Position numbers and translations under genes: made by a program. Below the pieces are notes generated by a model. That model saw only the letters and a program-made list of their open reading frames with translations, ran no database searches and was not told the DNA's origin. A stretch of 64,000 bases of DNA, taken from assembly GCA_964397625.1 (NCBI GenBank), contig CAYNJT010000004.1:31149-95148 (forward strand). The letters run 5' to 3'. The DNA is from Leptolinea sp964397625. Its GTDB lineage: Bacteria > Chloroflexota > Anaerolineae > Anaerolineales > Anaerolineaceae. Each line of letters starts with the position of its first letter. The stretch's first letter is position 1. Of the stretch, positions 35,017-43,921 are shown in pieces.

Positions 35017-37017
35017 TTAGGCAGTCATTATCCGGTTCCGCCCGGCTTCCTTTGCCAGATACAACGCCCGGTCAGCCTGGTCAATCAGTTGGGTCAAGGT
35101 TTCAATCTGATCTGAAAGAGAAGCGATACCTATGCTAACTGTGGTTGTCAGGTTACCCGCGTCTGTGTGGAAAACCCGCCCTGCAATGGACTGCCGGAAT
35201 CGATCAGCAATTTGATACGCCTGATCTATATCATTTTCAATCAGAAGAACAACGATTTCATCACCACCGTACCGACCGATGATATCTATTTCGCGGAAAC
35301 TGGCTCGGCAACAATCCGCGATCTGGTTCAGTAATTGGTCGCCGGCAATATGTCCATATGTGTCATTAATCGCTTTAAAGTTATCCAGGTCGAGGATGGC
35401 TGCGGATAATGGATGATGAAAACGCCTTGCCCGGTCAACTTCACGCCGTCCAAGGTCCATCAACCCGCGCCTGTTGAACAGGCTGGTTAATTCATCTGAA
35501 ATGGCCATCTTTTGAGTTTCACGCTGCAAATTCGCATTTTCGATTGCTGTGGCCGCCAGGTCTACAAAAGATTGAAGCTTGTCGACATGATCCTGTGAAT
35601 AAAAATCAGGTCTGATGCTTTCCAGGGTGAGAAAACCGGCTACTCTGCCTTTAATTTTTATCGGACAGCCAAGAAAAGAGTGGATCTGGTGGTCATTGGT
35701 CAGGTCAACCCAGGCCGGGTAGCGGGTTACGTCCGGGATAAGAAGAGGCTGCCCGGTGCGTTTCATGGTACGCAGCATTTGCAAATCATTAATAGTCATG
35801 TGGTTCAGGGTATCCATCTTCTTCTGAAATCCAGTCAAACCGGAACGTCCCAAGCTACTAATCTTTCCTCGTTCTCCCAGAAGTATGATGGTGGCGGCAT
35901 CCACGGGAACAACTTCACCTACGGCCGCTAAAACCCGGGTAAGAACTTCATTAATATCAAGCGGACTATTAACGAGTGAAGCGGCACTCTTAAGAGCATT
36001 GGCCAATATGCGATGATCACGTTCGCGAGAATTGGACCTAATGGATTCTGTAATATCACGACAGACCATTACCACTTTATCGGCTTCAAAGGGGGAGATT
36101 AACCCTGAATACCAGCGTTCACGCCCGTTTTCGTTCAAGCAATAATCAATAGCTTTCGGCTGATTCAATTCCAACGATTCATGGATATGCGCCATTACCT
36201 CGGCTGCCTGAGGCTGTGGAAGGATCCGCAAAATATTCTTACTGTGCGCTTCGGCTACTGTACCATTCATTGATGAACGGCCATCGGTTGATTTTATGAT
36301 GCGGCCCTGGTTGTCTATAACCATTACCTGATCTCCCACCGCGTTCAAGAGAGCCTGTAATTCCGCTTCCCTGATCTGTAAATTACCGGTTATTTCCCGC
36401 AGTTTTTTCCCTTCAGATTCCAAACGATAGTTTTGCAGGGCAGTGCGGGAATTCATGCGGGTGAATTGCCAGATCATGACAACCAATCCGATTAGAACTG
36501 TGGCATAGATTATCCCAGAGGATATCCATGTTAATTCTGTTATTGATGTTTCCTGGGGAATGAATTGAATTGGGAGGAAATCCAGATAGGGTGTAAAACC
36601 CGCTATAAAGAACGTGATCAGACTAAGACCGGTGAAAATTTCACACCAACGGGTACCAGACAAGAACAGAGCAAGAACCGGTGCCGCCAGCAATAATATG
36701 CGCCCATCACCGGTCAGTCCGGTTGATAAAAGATCGGCTGTGCCAAAAAGGAATACGATGAATGGAAGGCTAATCGCCCGGATCGAATAGGCTATTCGTT
36801 TGAAAATAGTCAGGAGAAGGATAATGAAATAAAAAATGCCGAAAACCAACAGGTTGGGTGAATATTGTTCTTCCTTTTGAAAGAAGATTACCAAAAAAGC
36901 CATTTCAATCGTCCCGCAAAGGGACGCGACAATATAGAGCAGATCAAGAATTTTGCTGCGCCATACGGAAAGTTCATATAAATTGTCATTGACGGGGGAT
37001 TGCCGAGATTTGTCCAT
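35017..37017 (-). CDS. Membrane diguanylate cyclase with PAS and GAF domains
   Basis: 666 residues: about six to eight membrane helices (25-195), a PAS domain (about 212-325, LLNAVGDQVMVID), a GAF domain (about 345-495) and a GGDEF domain (500-666). The active site reads GRYGGDEIVV, where GGDEI retains the residues needed for c-di-GMP synthesis from two GTP. REID five residues before it is a product-inhibition I-site (RxxD). It is therefore predicted to be active and feedback-inhibited. A near-consensus sigma-70 promoter precedes it on the minus strand at 37124-37096. Its product could act on the PilZ domain of the cellulose synthase at 60.6-62.6 kb. Confidence 0.93.
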   Translation of the reverse strand: MDKSRQSPVNDNLYELSVWRSKILDLLYIVASLCGTIEMAFLVIFFQKEEQYSPNLLVFGIFYFIILLLTIFKRIAYSIRAISLPFIVFLFGTADLLSTGLTGDGRILLLAAPVLALFLSGTRWCEIFTGLSLITFFIAGFTPYLDFLPIQFIPQETSITELTWISSGIIYATVLIGLVVMIWQFTRMNSRTALQNYRLESEGKKLREITGNLQIREAELQALLNAVGDQVMVIDNQGRIIKSTDGRSSMNGTVAEAHSKNILRILPQPQAAEVMAHIHESLELNQPKAIDYCLNENGRERWYSGLISPFEADKVVMVCRDITESIRSNSRERDHRILANALKSAASLVNSPLDINEVLTRVLAAVGEVVPVDAATIILLGERGKISSLGRSGLTGFQKKMDTLNHMTINDLQMLRTMKRTGQPLLIPDVTRYPAWVDLTNDHQIHSFLGCPIKIKGRVAGFLTLESIRPDFYSQDHVDKLQSFVDLAATAIENANLQRETQKMAISDELTSLFNRRGLMDLGRREVDRARRFHHPLSAAILDLDNFKAINDTYGHIAGDQLLNQIADCCRASFREIDIIGRYGGDEIVVLLIENDIDQAYQIADRFRQSIAGRVFHTDAGNLTTTVSIGIASLSDQIETLTQLIDQADRALYLAKEAGRNRIMTA

Positions 37018-37095
37018 GTTGATGCGCCAAAATATTCCCCTGAACGATCCGATCTTTTGATAATTCCGGATAGCATTCTATGCAATTAATAAACG

Positions 37096-37124
37096 ATTGT
37101 ATTCTATTGGAAACCCTGTGTCAA
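37096..37124 (-). promoter_or_regulatory. Sigma-70-type promoter of the GGDEF gene
   Basis: Minus strand: perfect TTGACA (37124-37119), 17-bp spacer, TACAAT (37101-37096). It lies 79 bases before the ATG at 37017. Confidence 0.75.
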
Positions 37125-37186
37125 AGCAATTACCCACAATTTTCTAACCAGTTTATAAATTAATACAAAATTTACGGAGTCTGGCA

Positions 37187-38380
37187 TCACGTTAATTGGT
37201 TCTTGATCTGCCGTATGTGATTCATATCATGCGCATTAATGAAGCCAACCAATTCCTTAAGAGTAGTTGGGCCAAAGATGGAATGCCTGATTACCCGATT
37301 CCATTCGGTTTCAGGTGCGCTTTCCAGGCAATCTATCAATTCCTGGCGGGTAATAAAGAATTGTTCCAACGCCTTCATCCCATTCTGGTGGATGTAATCT
37401 CGCTCCTCACACCATCGATCGGTCTCTACTCCGGCGATAAATGGTTGAGCCCCCTGTAAAATTGTCTTGACCCTGACCAGGTTAATCTCGCGATCAAGAT
37501 CCCGCAAATGACAAAGGATTTCAGTGACACACCATTCTGACTCTCCGGGGCGGACGGCCCATTGCGAGCAGGGTGTGGCATGCGCGATGGCTTCGATTGC
37601 GGCGGCACCCCCACGCAGACCAGACAGCAGGGCTGATTTTGTCTGCTTTGTTTTAGGATTCCATTCAACTTCCATCTTTTCGAGCCAGGGAAGAATATCT
37701 TTCATCTCGCCACAGGCACTACCTGCCGGCAAATCTTCCGGTAATGTCTGATTTGATTCGGTTAACCAGAAGGTCGGAAACCCTGCTTTACCAGCTGGAA
37801 TGATGTCGTCTTTCAAGTCATTCCCGATGACCACAACAGGGTGATCGCCTGTGGAAATTCGCGCGGCTACCTCTGAAAAGAAAGCCGGATTGGGTTTGGC
37901 GAAATGATACGTTTCATAAGACGTAATGGCGGCGAACGGGTATTGCCCAGAATTTAAACCAGCCCAATCCAGGCGATGATGGACAGCCGCTGCCGGAAAC
38001 AGCGGATTTGTCGCCACGGCTACATTCCATCCCCGGTTGAAGCATTCTTTTACAAGGGCTACGGCATCCGGTCGGGGTAATGTCTCGTCTTTGAGGACCG
38101 CGAAATTCTCTGTGTAGAATTCGTCGATCTGTTTTTTTATGGCATCCTTGGAAATCTGGATTTCAGGGTAAAAATAGGCATCAAATGTATCTTCCAGAGT
38201 TCCGGCCAGTTCCTGTTTTAATACCATCCGGCGGGTTCCTTCAAGAAGCGCGGGGATCATAATCTCAGGTTTGATATATGATTGAAGATGTTTTCCAAGT
38301 ATTTCCAAATACACGCGGGTAAAACTCTCCGCGTTATTGGTGATTAACGTGTCATCAAGATCGAATAGAACAGAAAGCAT
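37187..38380 (-). CDS. HAD hydrolase fused to a DinB-like domain
   Basis: 397 residues. The N-terminal HAD domain (1-220) has the nucleophile motif FDLDDTL (D8, D10 region), ATNP near 127, the lysine of HFAKPNP and VIGNDLKDDI as the acid pair, so a phosphatase is expected. The C-terminal half (about 235-397) is a DinB/YfiT-type four-helix bundle with its terminal metal-site pattern (HDMNHIRQI) and an earlier HLRDLDREI. DinB folds bind a metal and often use bacillithiol or mycothiol-type thiols; the role here is unknown. ATG 38380 follows the upstream stop by two bases. A longer frame exists but overlaps the Cys-rich gene. Confidence 0.82.
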   Translation of the reverse strand: MLSVLFDLDDTLITNNAESFTRVYLEILGKHLQSYIKPEIMIPALLEGTRRMVLKQELAGTLEDTFDAYFYPEIQISKDAIKKQIDEFYTENFAVLKDETLPRPDAVALVKECFNRGWNVAVATNPLFPAAAVHHRLDWAGLNSGQYPFAAITSYETYHFAKPNPAFFSEVAARISTGDHPVVVIGNDLKDDIIPAGKAGFPTFWLTESNQTLPEDLPAGSACGEMKDILPWLEKMEVEWNPKTKQTKSALLSGLRGGAAAIEAIAHATPCSQWAVRPGESEWCVTEILCHLRDLDREINLVRVKTILQGAQPFIAGVETDRWCEERDYIHQNGMKALEQFFITRQELIDCLESAPETEWNRVIRHSIFGPTTLKELVGFINAHDMNHIRQIKNQLT

Positions 38381-38382
38381 GT

Positions 38383-38715
38383 TCAGCTTTTTCCCAGGAA
38401 AATTTCTGGAAGTTTGTGGCAATTTCCACAACCAATATGCGGATCAGCCACTTTCGAATTGTTTTTTTGACAGAAGGCTTTGACCGTAACGACCTTCCGC
38501 AAACCGAGAAACCTGCGTTCCACAACGCCGGTAAGGATCATATCCGGGCAGGAGTTGGCGCGTTGAATTTCGGGCACCGGGCAATTTTTACATAGATCCC
38601 TGGTCCAATTTCGGGGAGGAGCGGCATTACCGATGAGACGACATTCTTCGTGGTTTTTGCCCCGGTAATAATCCCCGAAAAAAAAAGTGCATTCAAAACC
38701 GGCAGGTGTACGCAT
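38383..38715 (-). CDS. Small cysteine-rich protein of unknown function
   Basis: 110 residues with eight cysteines (9, 25, 42, 45, 56, 82, 95, 98), among them CKNC, NSCPD and GCGNC. The spacing suggests two zinc ribbons or one iron-sulphur site, but no known family is recognised. It has no signal peptide or membrane helix. It lies two bases before the HAD-DinB start, so the pair is likely translated together. Transcription probably starts in or after the hairpin at 38728-38760. The start is supported by position only; no strong ribosome site is visible. Confidence 0.6.
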   Translation of the reverse strand: MRTPAGFECTFFFGDYYRGKNHEECRLIGNAAPPRNWTRDLCKNCPVPEIQRANSCPDMILTGVVERRFLGLRKVVTVKAFCQKNNSKVADPHIGCGNCHKLPEIFLGKS

Positions 38716-38727
38716 AATAAAAGAAAT

Positions 38728-38760
38728 ATCCGCCTGTCTGCCTGAACAGCACAGGCGGAT
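38728..38760 (-). terminator. Terminator after efp
   Basis: A 10-bp perfect stem (ATCCGCCTGT, 38728-38737, with 38751-38760), 13-base loop. It has a T tract on the plus-strand side and ATTTCTTTT on the minus-strand side, so it may work in both directions. Confidence 0.7.
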
Positions 38761-38777
38761 TTTTTTTATATGAGGAA

Positions 38778-39335
38778 CTAAACGCGGGTGACGTAGGCGC
38801 CCGTGCGGGTATCCACACGGATCACATCACCTTCAACCACAAAGTACGGGGTTTGAACTTCCTGCCCGGTTTCGGTGGTGACCTTCTTGGTCACACCGGT
38901 AGCCGTGTCGCCTTTGACCGCCATTTCAGCATGGGTCACTTTCAGGTCAACGGAAGTTGGCAATTCGATGTCGATTGGCTCATTGTTATAGAAGGTGATC
39001 TTTACTTCCATGTTTTCTTTCAGGAAGCCAGCAGCTTCTGCCACAACCTTGGCTGGAATGGCCGGCTGTTCGAAAGTTTCCATATCCATAAAGTAATACA
39101 GGTCGCCGTCTTTATAAAGATATTGCACATTGTGAAAATCCAGGCGGGCATCAGGAACGCGATCGCCGGATTGGAAAGTTTTTTCCAGTGTGGTGCCAGT
39201 CCGCAGGTCTCGGGCTTTAATGCGGATGGTGGCATTTCCCCGTCCAGGTTTGTGATGGCTGTACTCCAGTACTTTATACAGGCTGCCATCCAATTCAAAG
39301 GTCACGCCTTTGCGTAGATCATTTACATCAATCAT
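38778..39335 (-). CDS. efp: Translation elongation factor P
   Basis: 185 residues; relieves ribosome stalling at proline runs. All three beta-barrel domains are present: the KOW-like N-terminal domain (1-65), the middle OB domain (about 68-125) and the C-terminal OB domain ending in VDTRTGAYVTRV. The exposed loop reads SHHKPGRGNA, with arginine (R32) at the tip position where E. coli has the beta-lysylated Lys34 and Bacillus Lys32. It therefore cannot be modified by the EpmA lysine pathway; arginine rhamnosylation (EarP) or no modification are the alternatives. Strong ribosome site (GAGGAAAG) and its own promoter. The window is rich in proline-tethered lipoproteins that would need it. Confidence 0.96.
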   Translation of the reverse strand: MIDVNDLRKGVTFELDGSLYKVLEYSHHKPGRGNATIRIKARDLRTGTTLEKTFQSGDRVPDARLDFHNVQYLYKDGDLYYFMDMETFEQPAIPAKVVAEAAGFLKENMEVKITFYNNEPIDIELPTSVDLKVTHAEMAVKGDTATGVTKKVTTETGQEVQTPYFVVEGDVIRVDTRTGAYVTRV

Positions 39336-39370
39336 GTGTCTTTCCTCTTTTCGTCCAAAATAACCGGTGA

Positions 39371-39399
39371 ATTATATATCCGCCGGGCAGGATTCACAA
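39371..39399 (-). promoter_or_regulatory. Promoter of efp
   Basis: Minus strand: TTGTGA (39399-39394), 17-bp spacer, perfect TATAAT (39376-39371), 35 bases before the ATG. Confidence 0.7.
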
Positions 39400-39507
39400 G
39401 GACGTTGATAATTTATCAGGGAAATGAATTGCAGAATACCAGATACAGAAATGGATTTGGTAGATAATAATAGAGTACCGACTGAAATCAACAACAGGGA
39501 GATTGAG

Positions 39508-40323
39508 ATGGAACAATACAAAATTGAACCTGGGAAAAAGTTTAAGCTGGACGACTGGTCACCGGATGACCTGGGTGATTATGAAGGCAAGAAACAAAAG
39601 GGCATCGAAAAACTGGCCGAGTATCGGGCAGAAATTGATTCGCTGCAGGAACTGCTCTATTCAGAGCATAAGCATCGCCTGCTGGTCGTTTTTCAGGCCA
39701 TGGATGGCGGCGGCAAGGACGGCACGATCCGCGCCGTATTTGATGGAGTGAATCCACAGGGAGTGCGCGTGGCCAGTTTCAAGGCTCCCACACCTGCAGA
39801 ACTGGATCATGATTACCTGTGGCGCATCCACGCGCAAACCCCAGGCAAAGGGGAGATTGTCGTTTTTAATCGCAGCCATTATGAGGACGTGCTGGTGGTC
39901 AGGGTACATAACCTGGTGCCAAAAGCGGTCTGGAAAAAAAGGTACCAGCAGATCAATGATTTTGAAAAAACTCTGGCGGACGAAGGAACGACGATCCTGA
40001 AATTCTTCCTGAATATCAGTCTTGAGGAACAGAAAACCCGTTTCCTGGAACGCCTGGAGATGCCCGAAAAACGCTGGAAATTCAACGCGGATGATCTTGA
40101 AGAGCGTAAATATTGGGCTGATTACATGCAGGCATTTGAAGAAGCCATTCAAAAAACTTCGACAAAATGGGCGCCCTGGTATGTGGTTCCCGCCAATCGT
40201 AATTGGTACCGAAATCTTGTGGTAGCCAAAGTGATTGCCGACACCCTGAGGGGTATGAAGATGCAGTATCCAAATCCGCAGATCGATGTCGAAGCCTTCA
40301 GAAAACAATTAGCTGAGAGCTGA
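39508..40323 (+). CDS. ppk2: PPK2-family polyphosphate:nucleotide phosphotransferase
   Basis: Uses polyphosphate to phosphorylate nucleotides (AMP or ADP in this branch). 271 residues, one PPK2 domain. Walker A is in FQAMDGGGKDGTIR near residue 69, the lid and Walker B region in VVFNRSHYEDVLVVRVH near 121, and the family's C-terminal APWYVVPANRNWYRN near 226. I choose ATG 39508 because GGGAG lies 7-11 bases upstream; an in-frame ATG 84 bases earlier adds residues with no homology. The gene's last 15 bases overlap the end of the convergent dus gene. Whether it favours AMP or ADP is not decided by motif alone. Confidence 0.92.
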   Translation: MEQYKIEPGKKFKLDDWSPDDLGDYEGKKQKGIEKLAEYRAEIDSLQELLYSEHKHRLLVVFQAMDGGGKDGTIRAVFDGVNPQGVRVASFKAPTPAELDHDYLWRIHAQTPGKGEIVVFNRSHYEDVLVVRVHNLVPKAVWKKRYQQINDFEKTLADEGTTILKFFLNISLEEQKTRFLERLEMPEKRWKFNADDLEERKYWADYMQAFEEAIQKTSTKWAPWYVVPANRNWYRNLVVAKVIADTLRGMKMQYPNPQIDVEAFRKQLAES

Positions 40324-41298
40324 AGATTCCTGCAGAATTGTTTGAATAATCTCAATGAACCGGGCGCGGTCCATTGTGGTCAATGCTTCACGGCGTACTG
40401 CTGCGGAGGGCCAAAGGTCTTTCAGGTAATCAACCGCGTGTTTACGGAAAACCACCAATCCATGTTCTTCCCCGTAAAACCGGGTGGATGCCTCCAGGTG
40501 TTGTAGTGTGGTATCCAGTATCTCGCGCCGGGAACAATCCGCTCGGTCTTTGTGCCCAAACAGCCAGGGATTTCCCACGGCTCCCCGGCCGATCATCAGC
40601 GCGTCGCAGCCGGTATGGTTGAAAAAACGGTCGATGTCCTGCGGCCTGGTCACATCACCATTGCCGATGACCGGAATGTTGAGGGATTGTTTCACGTGGG
40701 CGATGGCATCCCAGTCAGCCGAACCGCCGTAATATTGCATGCGCGTCCTGCCGTGCACGGCGAGAGCCGACGCTCCCGCATCTTGAATACGCCGGGCCAC
40801 CTCCAGATAATTGCGTGTGCCGTCGTCCCATCCCAGGCGTATTTTTGCCGTGACCGGAATGTCCATTTCAGTTACAAGATTCTTGATGATCGTGGATATC
40901 TTCTCCGGATCTTTCATCAGGCTGGCTCCTGCACCGCGAGAACATACCGAGCGGCTGCAACACCCAAGATTCATGTCCAGGAAATCGGGATTTCGTTTGC
41001 GCAGGATACGTGCGGCCATCATTATTCGTTCGGGTGAATCGTCCAGAATCTGGTAGCCAAACGGACGCTCTTCGTCTGAAAAGTACATGCGCTGGGCGAT
41101 ATGCGGATGCTTGCCTTCCAAATCCATTGCGTTGATAAATTCGGAATATGAGCAAGCGGATCCCCATCGCCGGCAAATCAAACGGAATGGATTATCGGTA
41201 TACCCATCCATTGGCGCAAGGATCAGCCGCCCAAAAACCGGGATTCGGCCGATCATAAATGAAGGTTTCAAATATTCCGATTCTGTTGAGAACATCAT
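40309..41298 (-). CDS. dus: tRNA-dihydrouridine synthase
   Basis: A flavoenzyme reducing uridine in tRNA D-loops. 329 residues with a TIM barrel (FMN-binding APMDGYTDNPFR near 28, TAKIRLGWDD near 149, HGRTRMQYYGG near 182, GNGDV, GRGAVGNPWLF) and the C-terminal helical domain. The catalytic-loop motif is NLGCCSRSV, where most Dus proteins have GCP; the active cysteine is kept and the proline is replaced by cysteine. ATG 41298 overlaps the preceding stop (ATGA). A longer upstream frame lies inside that neighbour and lacks homology. The Dus subclass cannot be told by eye. Confidence 0.9.
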   Translation of the reverse strand: MMFSTESEYLKPSFMIGRIPVFGRLILAPMDGYTDNPFRLICRRWGSACSYSEFINAMDLEGKHPHIAQRMYFSDEERPFGYQILDDSPERIMMAARILRKRNPDFLDMNLGCCSRSVCSRGAGASLMKDPEKISTIIKNLVTEMDIPVTAKIRLGWDDGTRNYLEVARRIQDAGASALAVHGRTRMQYYGGSADWDAIAHVKQSLNIPVIGNGDVTRPQDIDRFFNHTGCDALMIGRGAVGNPWLFGHKDRADCSRREILDTTLQHLEASTRFYGEEHGLVVFRKHAVDYLKDLWPSAAVRREALTTMDRARFIEIIQTILQESSALS

Positions 41299-43865
41299 GG
41301 CTGGGAAGCGCAATTCCAGGCAACCGGAGGTTCTGCGGAGAACGCGGACGGTTCTACACCTGGCAGGACGACCAGCCGGGCTTTGACAGCCAGACCATCC
41401 ATACATCCGGCCAGAATAACATCTCCCGCGTTACGCAAAGGCAGGTCCGCCCGGGTTTGCGGAAAGATTACCGTCCCCTCTGGATTACCGGCAACAAGGA
41501 AAACATAGCGCGCGTAGGGGAGAGGCGCGTAACCGGTTTTGCCGGTCTTTTCTTCTCCCTCTTTTTCGCCATAGTATCGCGGGTAGAGCATTCGCCCATT
41601 CATGACAACCACCTGTGGATCCTGTAACAGGCTTCGCAGTCCGTCACGGACTTCGATCGGTAGGCGGTCAGCACTTTCATTTAGCGACTGCCTGGTGTTT
41701 TCAACCGTGGCGATTGGATATAAACGCGGGAAGGCTTTTTCCGCGAAAAGCGGAAGGCAGCCAATCAAGAATACTGACAACAAGATGGCTGAAAGTTTAA
41801 ATACCGGGAGAGAAGTGCTTTTCTCATCGGCGGGTTTACCGGTATGTTTGACGAAATCAGTTCCTAACATTATCAACGCGAATAATCCGGCGGCAAAATA
41901 CAACAGGAATATCCAATCCGCCGGTAAGAGGTACCGCCATCCGGAGTTGCGGGCGGCAGCATTACTGAAGTGATAGGCCAGGTTGAAGATCAGCGGCAGG
42001 ATACCCAACCAGGTATTTATTTTAACAAGATAAACCATGCCGGCAGACAAAACCGCCAGGTTCAGGAGCATCACCGCGAGTTGGCGCGGATTGGCCTTCC
42101 CGTGCCATTCCTCCCAGAAAGCATGCTGTGGTTTTACCAGCTCATCAATGGATGTGATACTGAAGCGCACCGGGAAAATCTGCAAATTGGCGATCTCACT
42201 GTTCAGAAAGTGCGATGCCATAAAATGGATTACCTGATCCGGGTGGGTTAGTATCTGATCGCGGATGGCGGCTGAAAGACGTTTGTTGTACTCACCTGTT
42301 GATTCCCCCGGCTTACGGTCAAAGTCGGTTAGTTCGACATCAGGATAGTAGCGTTGTGCCATCACGCGGGTTTGTGATTCGGGGTGATCAAAAACAAATT
42401 GCCCGGTGATGCGATAACTTCTTGACAACCACGGCGCCACTGCCAGAGTGAATCCAAAAATGAATAAAATGATTGGTAAAACCCATTTCCGTAAAGGCAG
42501 TCGGTTTCTCGTACATACCAGCAAGTAAAATAGAAGGATTACCGGGAGCAGAATGATGATTTGTGTGCGGATCAACAGGCTGATACCCAAAAAGCCGCCG
42601 GCCATCAAACCAGAAATGACCTTGCCTGGATTTTGAAGCCAATGAATGGTTAACAACAATACCAGACTGATCATTAGAGCGGCCGGGAGGTCGGCAAATA
42701 GAAGTTTTGAGTTCGAGATATCGGATGTGAATGGAGTTGAGACTATGGACGTCCATTCACGTAGAATAATAAACAAAGAAACAACCAGACCAACCACACC
42801 GGAAGATAATTTTCGAGTGATCCAGTAGGTAACAACAGGGAAGAGTGCCAGCAGACCAGTCTGGATCAGGATAACTTGGGAATAATCCTGCCCCACGAGA
42901 AGATGGGTGACTGCCAGAAACAGGATGTAGAGGGGGCGAGGAGGGATTGATTCTCCCCGATAACCCTCACCAATCAACAAAGTTTGGGCATGGAAGTCAT
43001 AAAATGCCGCATCTGAAAAAGGATATATCTCAAAATTTGGAGCGCGTGGTGAGGTGGCGAAAAATCCTGGAGGAACTGGTTGACTAACCCACAGAAACAG
43101 GGCAAATACCCAAATAGCCAGGGAAATCATCCAGTTGGAGAGGATTGGATGATCTTTTAACCACCCAGAAATTCGTTGGAAGAACAGAGTATTTCGAAAC
43201 CAACGATAGAGCAAACAGACTACCACTGCAAGCCAGATCTGCCACTCCAACAGGGGGACAGTCGGCGCTCCCCAGCCGATGGGATCGGGGTCCAATCCAA
43301 GCCGGTTGACAGCGATCAAGGCGGCAAGCAGAATTAAACCGAAAAATGTCAAACCCCAGGAAGTAAGAAATGGTTTTTCACTTGCTGGAAGGAACTTGAA
43401 ATTCTGACGTTTTTTGAAGATCAGGTATCCGGCGGATTGGAAACAAAGGAGCGCGTATAAAACCAGTACTGGTGAAAGACGTTGCGCATAGGCATGATAT
43501 GCATAAAAACCCGTCCCAGTATAAAGGTCTTCCAGCAGGAAGATCAATTGCATGAGAAGGATGGCTATGAATATTAACATAGCAATAAACATAGCCGCTT
43601 TGGGTTCATCCATATCTGGAAACTGAATACGTAAATGGTTTCGTGTCGCTGGTAAAGATAGAATCAGGCAAATTATGCCTGGCAGGATGATGGCAGATAA
43701 TAACAACCACCGCAAAGGGGAGAGACCAAGAAATCCTCCTGTATCGGAAGGCAGATTAATCAATATGGCTGCCGCGATGATCGATTCCACCACGACCAAT
43801 CCAAACAAAAAACGTTTAATACCAGCCGGGTGAGAAGAAGTAGTTTGTGACATTAACCCATTCAT
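41295..43865 (-). CDS. Large GT-C-like membrane protein
   Basis: 856 residues, about 14-16 predicted membrane helices and a C-terminal soluble stretch of about 120 residues after the last helix (near 705). After an N-terminal set of helices, an outside loop carries NFEIYPFSDAAFYDFHAQTL, whose aspartates fit the GT-C pattern (PMT/dolichyl-phosphate-mannose type). It resembles the protein at 19420-21294 in layout and in the loop motif (PFSDA), pointing to a common family. It would transfer sugars from lipid carriers on the outer membrane face; acceptor unknown. Its stop overlaps the dus start by 4 bp. Confidence 0.65.
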   Translation of the reverse strand: MNGLMSQTTSSHPAGIKRFLFGLVVVESIIAAAILINLPSDTGGFLGLSPLRWLLLSAIILPGIICLILSLPATRNHLRIQFPDMDEPKAAMFIAMLIFIAILLMQLIFLLEDLYTGTGFYAYHAYAQRLSPVLVLYALLCFQSAGYLIFKKRQNFKFLPASEKPFLTSWGLTFFGLILLAALIAVNRLGLDPDPIGWGAPTVPLLEWQIWLAVVVCLLYRWFRNTLFFQRISGWLKDHPILSNWMISLAIWVFALFLWVSQPVPPGFFATSPRAPNFEIYPFSDAAFYDFHAQTLLIGEGYRGESIPPRPLYILFLAVTHLLVGQDYSQVILIQTGLLALFPVVTYWITRKLSSGVVGLVVSLFIILREWTSIVSTPFTSDISNSKLLFADLPAALMISLVLLLTIHWLQNPGKVISGLMAGGFLGISLLIRTQIIILLPVILLFYLLVCTRNRLPLRKWVLPIILFIFGFTLAVAPWLSRSYRITGQFVFDHPESQTRVMAQRYYPDVELTDFDRKPGESTGEYNKRLSAAIRDQILTHPDQVIHFMASHFLNSEIANLQIFPVRFSITSIDELVKPQHAFWEEWHGKANPRQLAVMLLNLAVLSAGMVYLVKINTWLGILPLIFNLAYHFSNAAARNSGWRYLLPADWIFLLYFAAGLFALIMLGTDFVKHTGKPADEKSTSLPVFKLSAILLSVFLIGCLPLFAEKAFPRLYPIATVENTRQSLNESADRLPIEVRDGLRSLLQDPQVVVMNGRMLYPRYYGEKEGEEKTGKTGYAPLPYARYVFLVAGNPEGTVIFPQTRADLPLRNAGDVILAGCMDGLAVKARLVVLPGVEPSAFSAEPPVAWNCASQP

Positions 43866-43921
43866 ATGTGAGTACGATTATAAACAAGAACGCACAATCC
43901 ACCCTGCTTGTGGTGAAATTT

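Noticed and set aside
39661..40308. 215-codon frame on the minus strand opposite ppk2
   Set aside because: Antisense to a clear PPK2 domain; its translation shows no family features and is rich in Phe and His as expected of a shadow frame.
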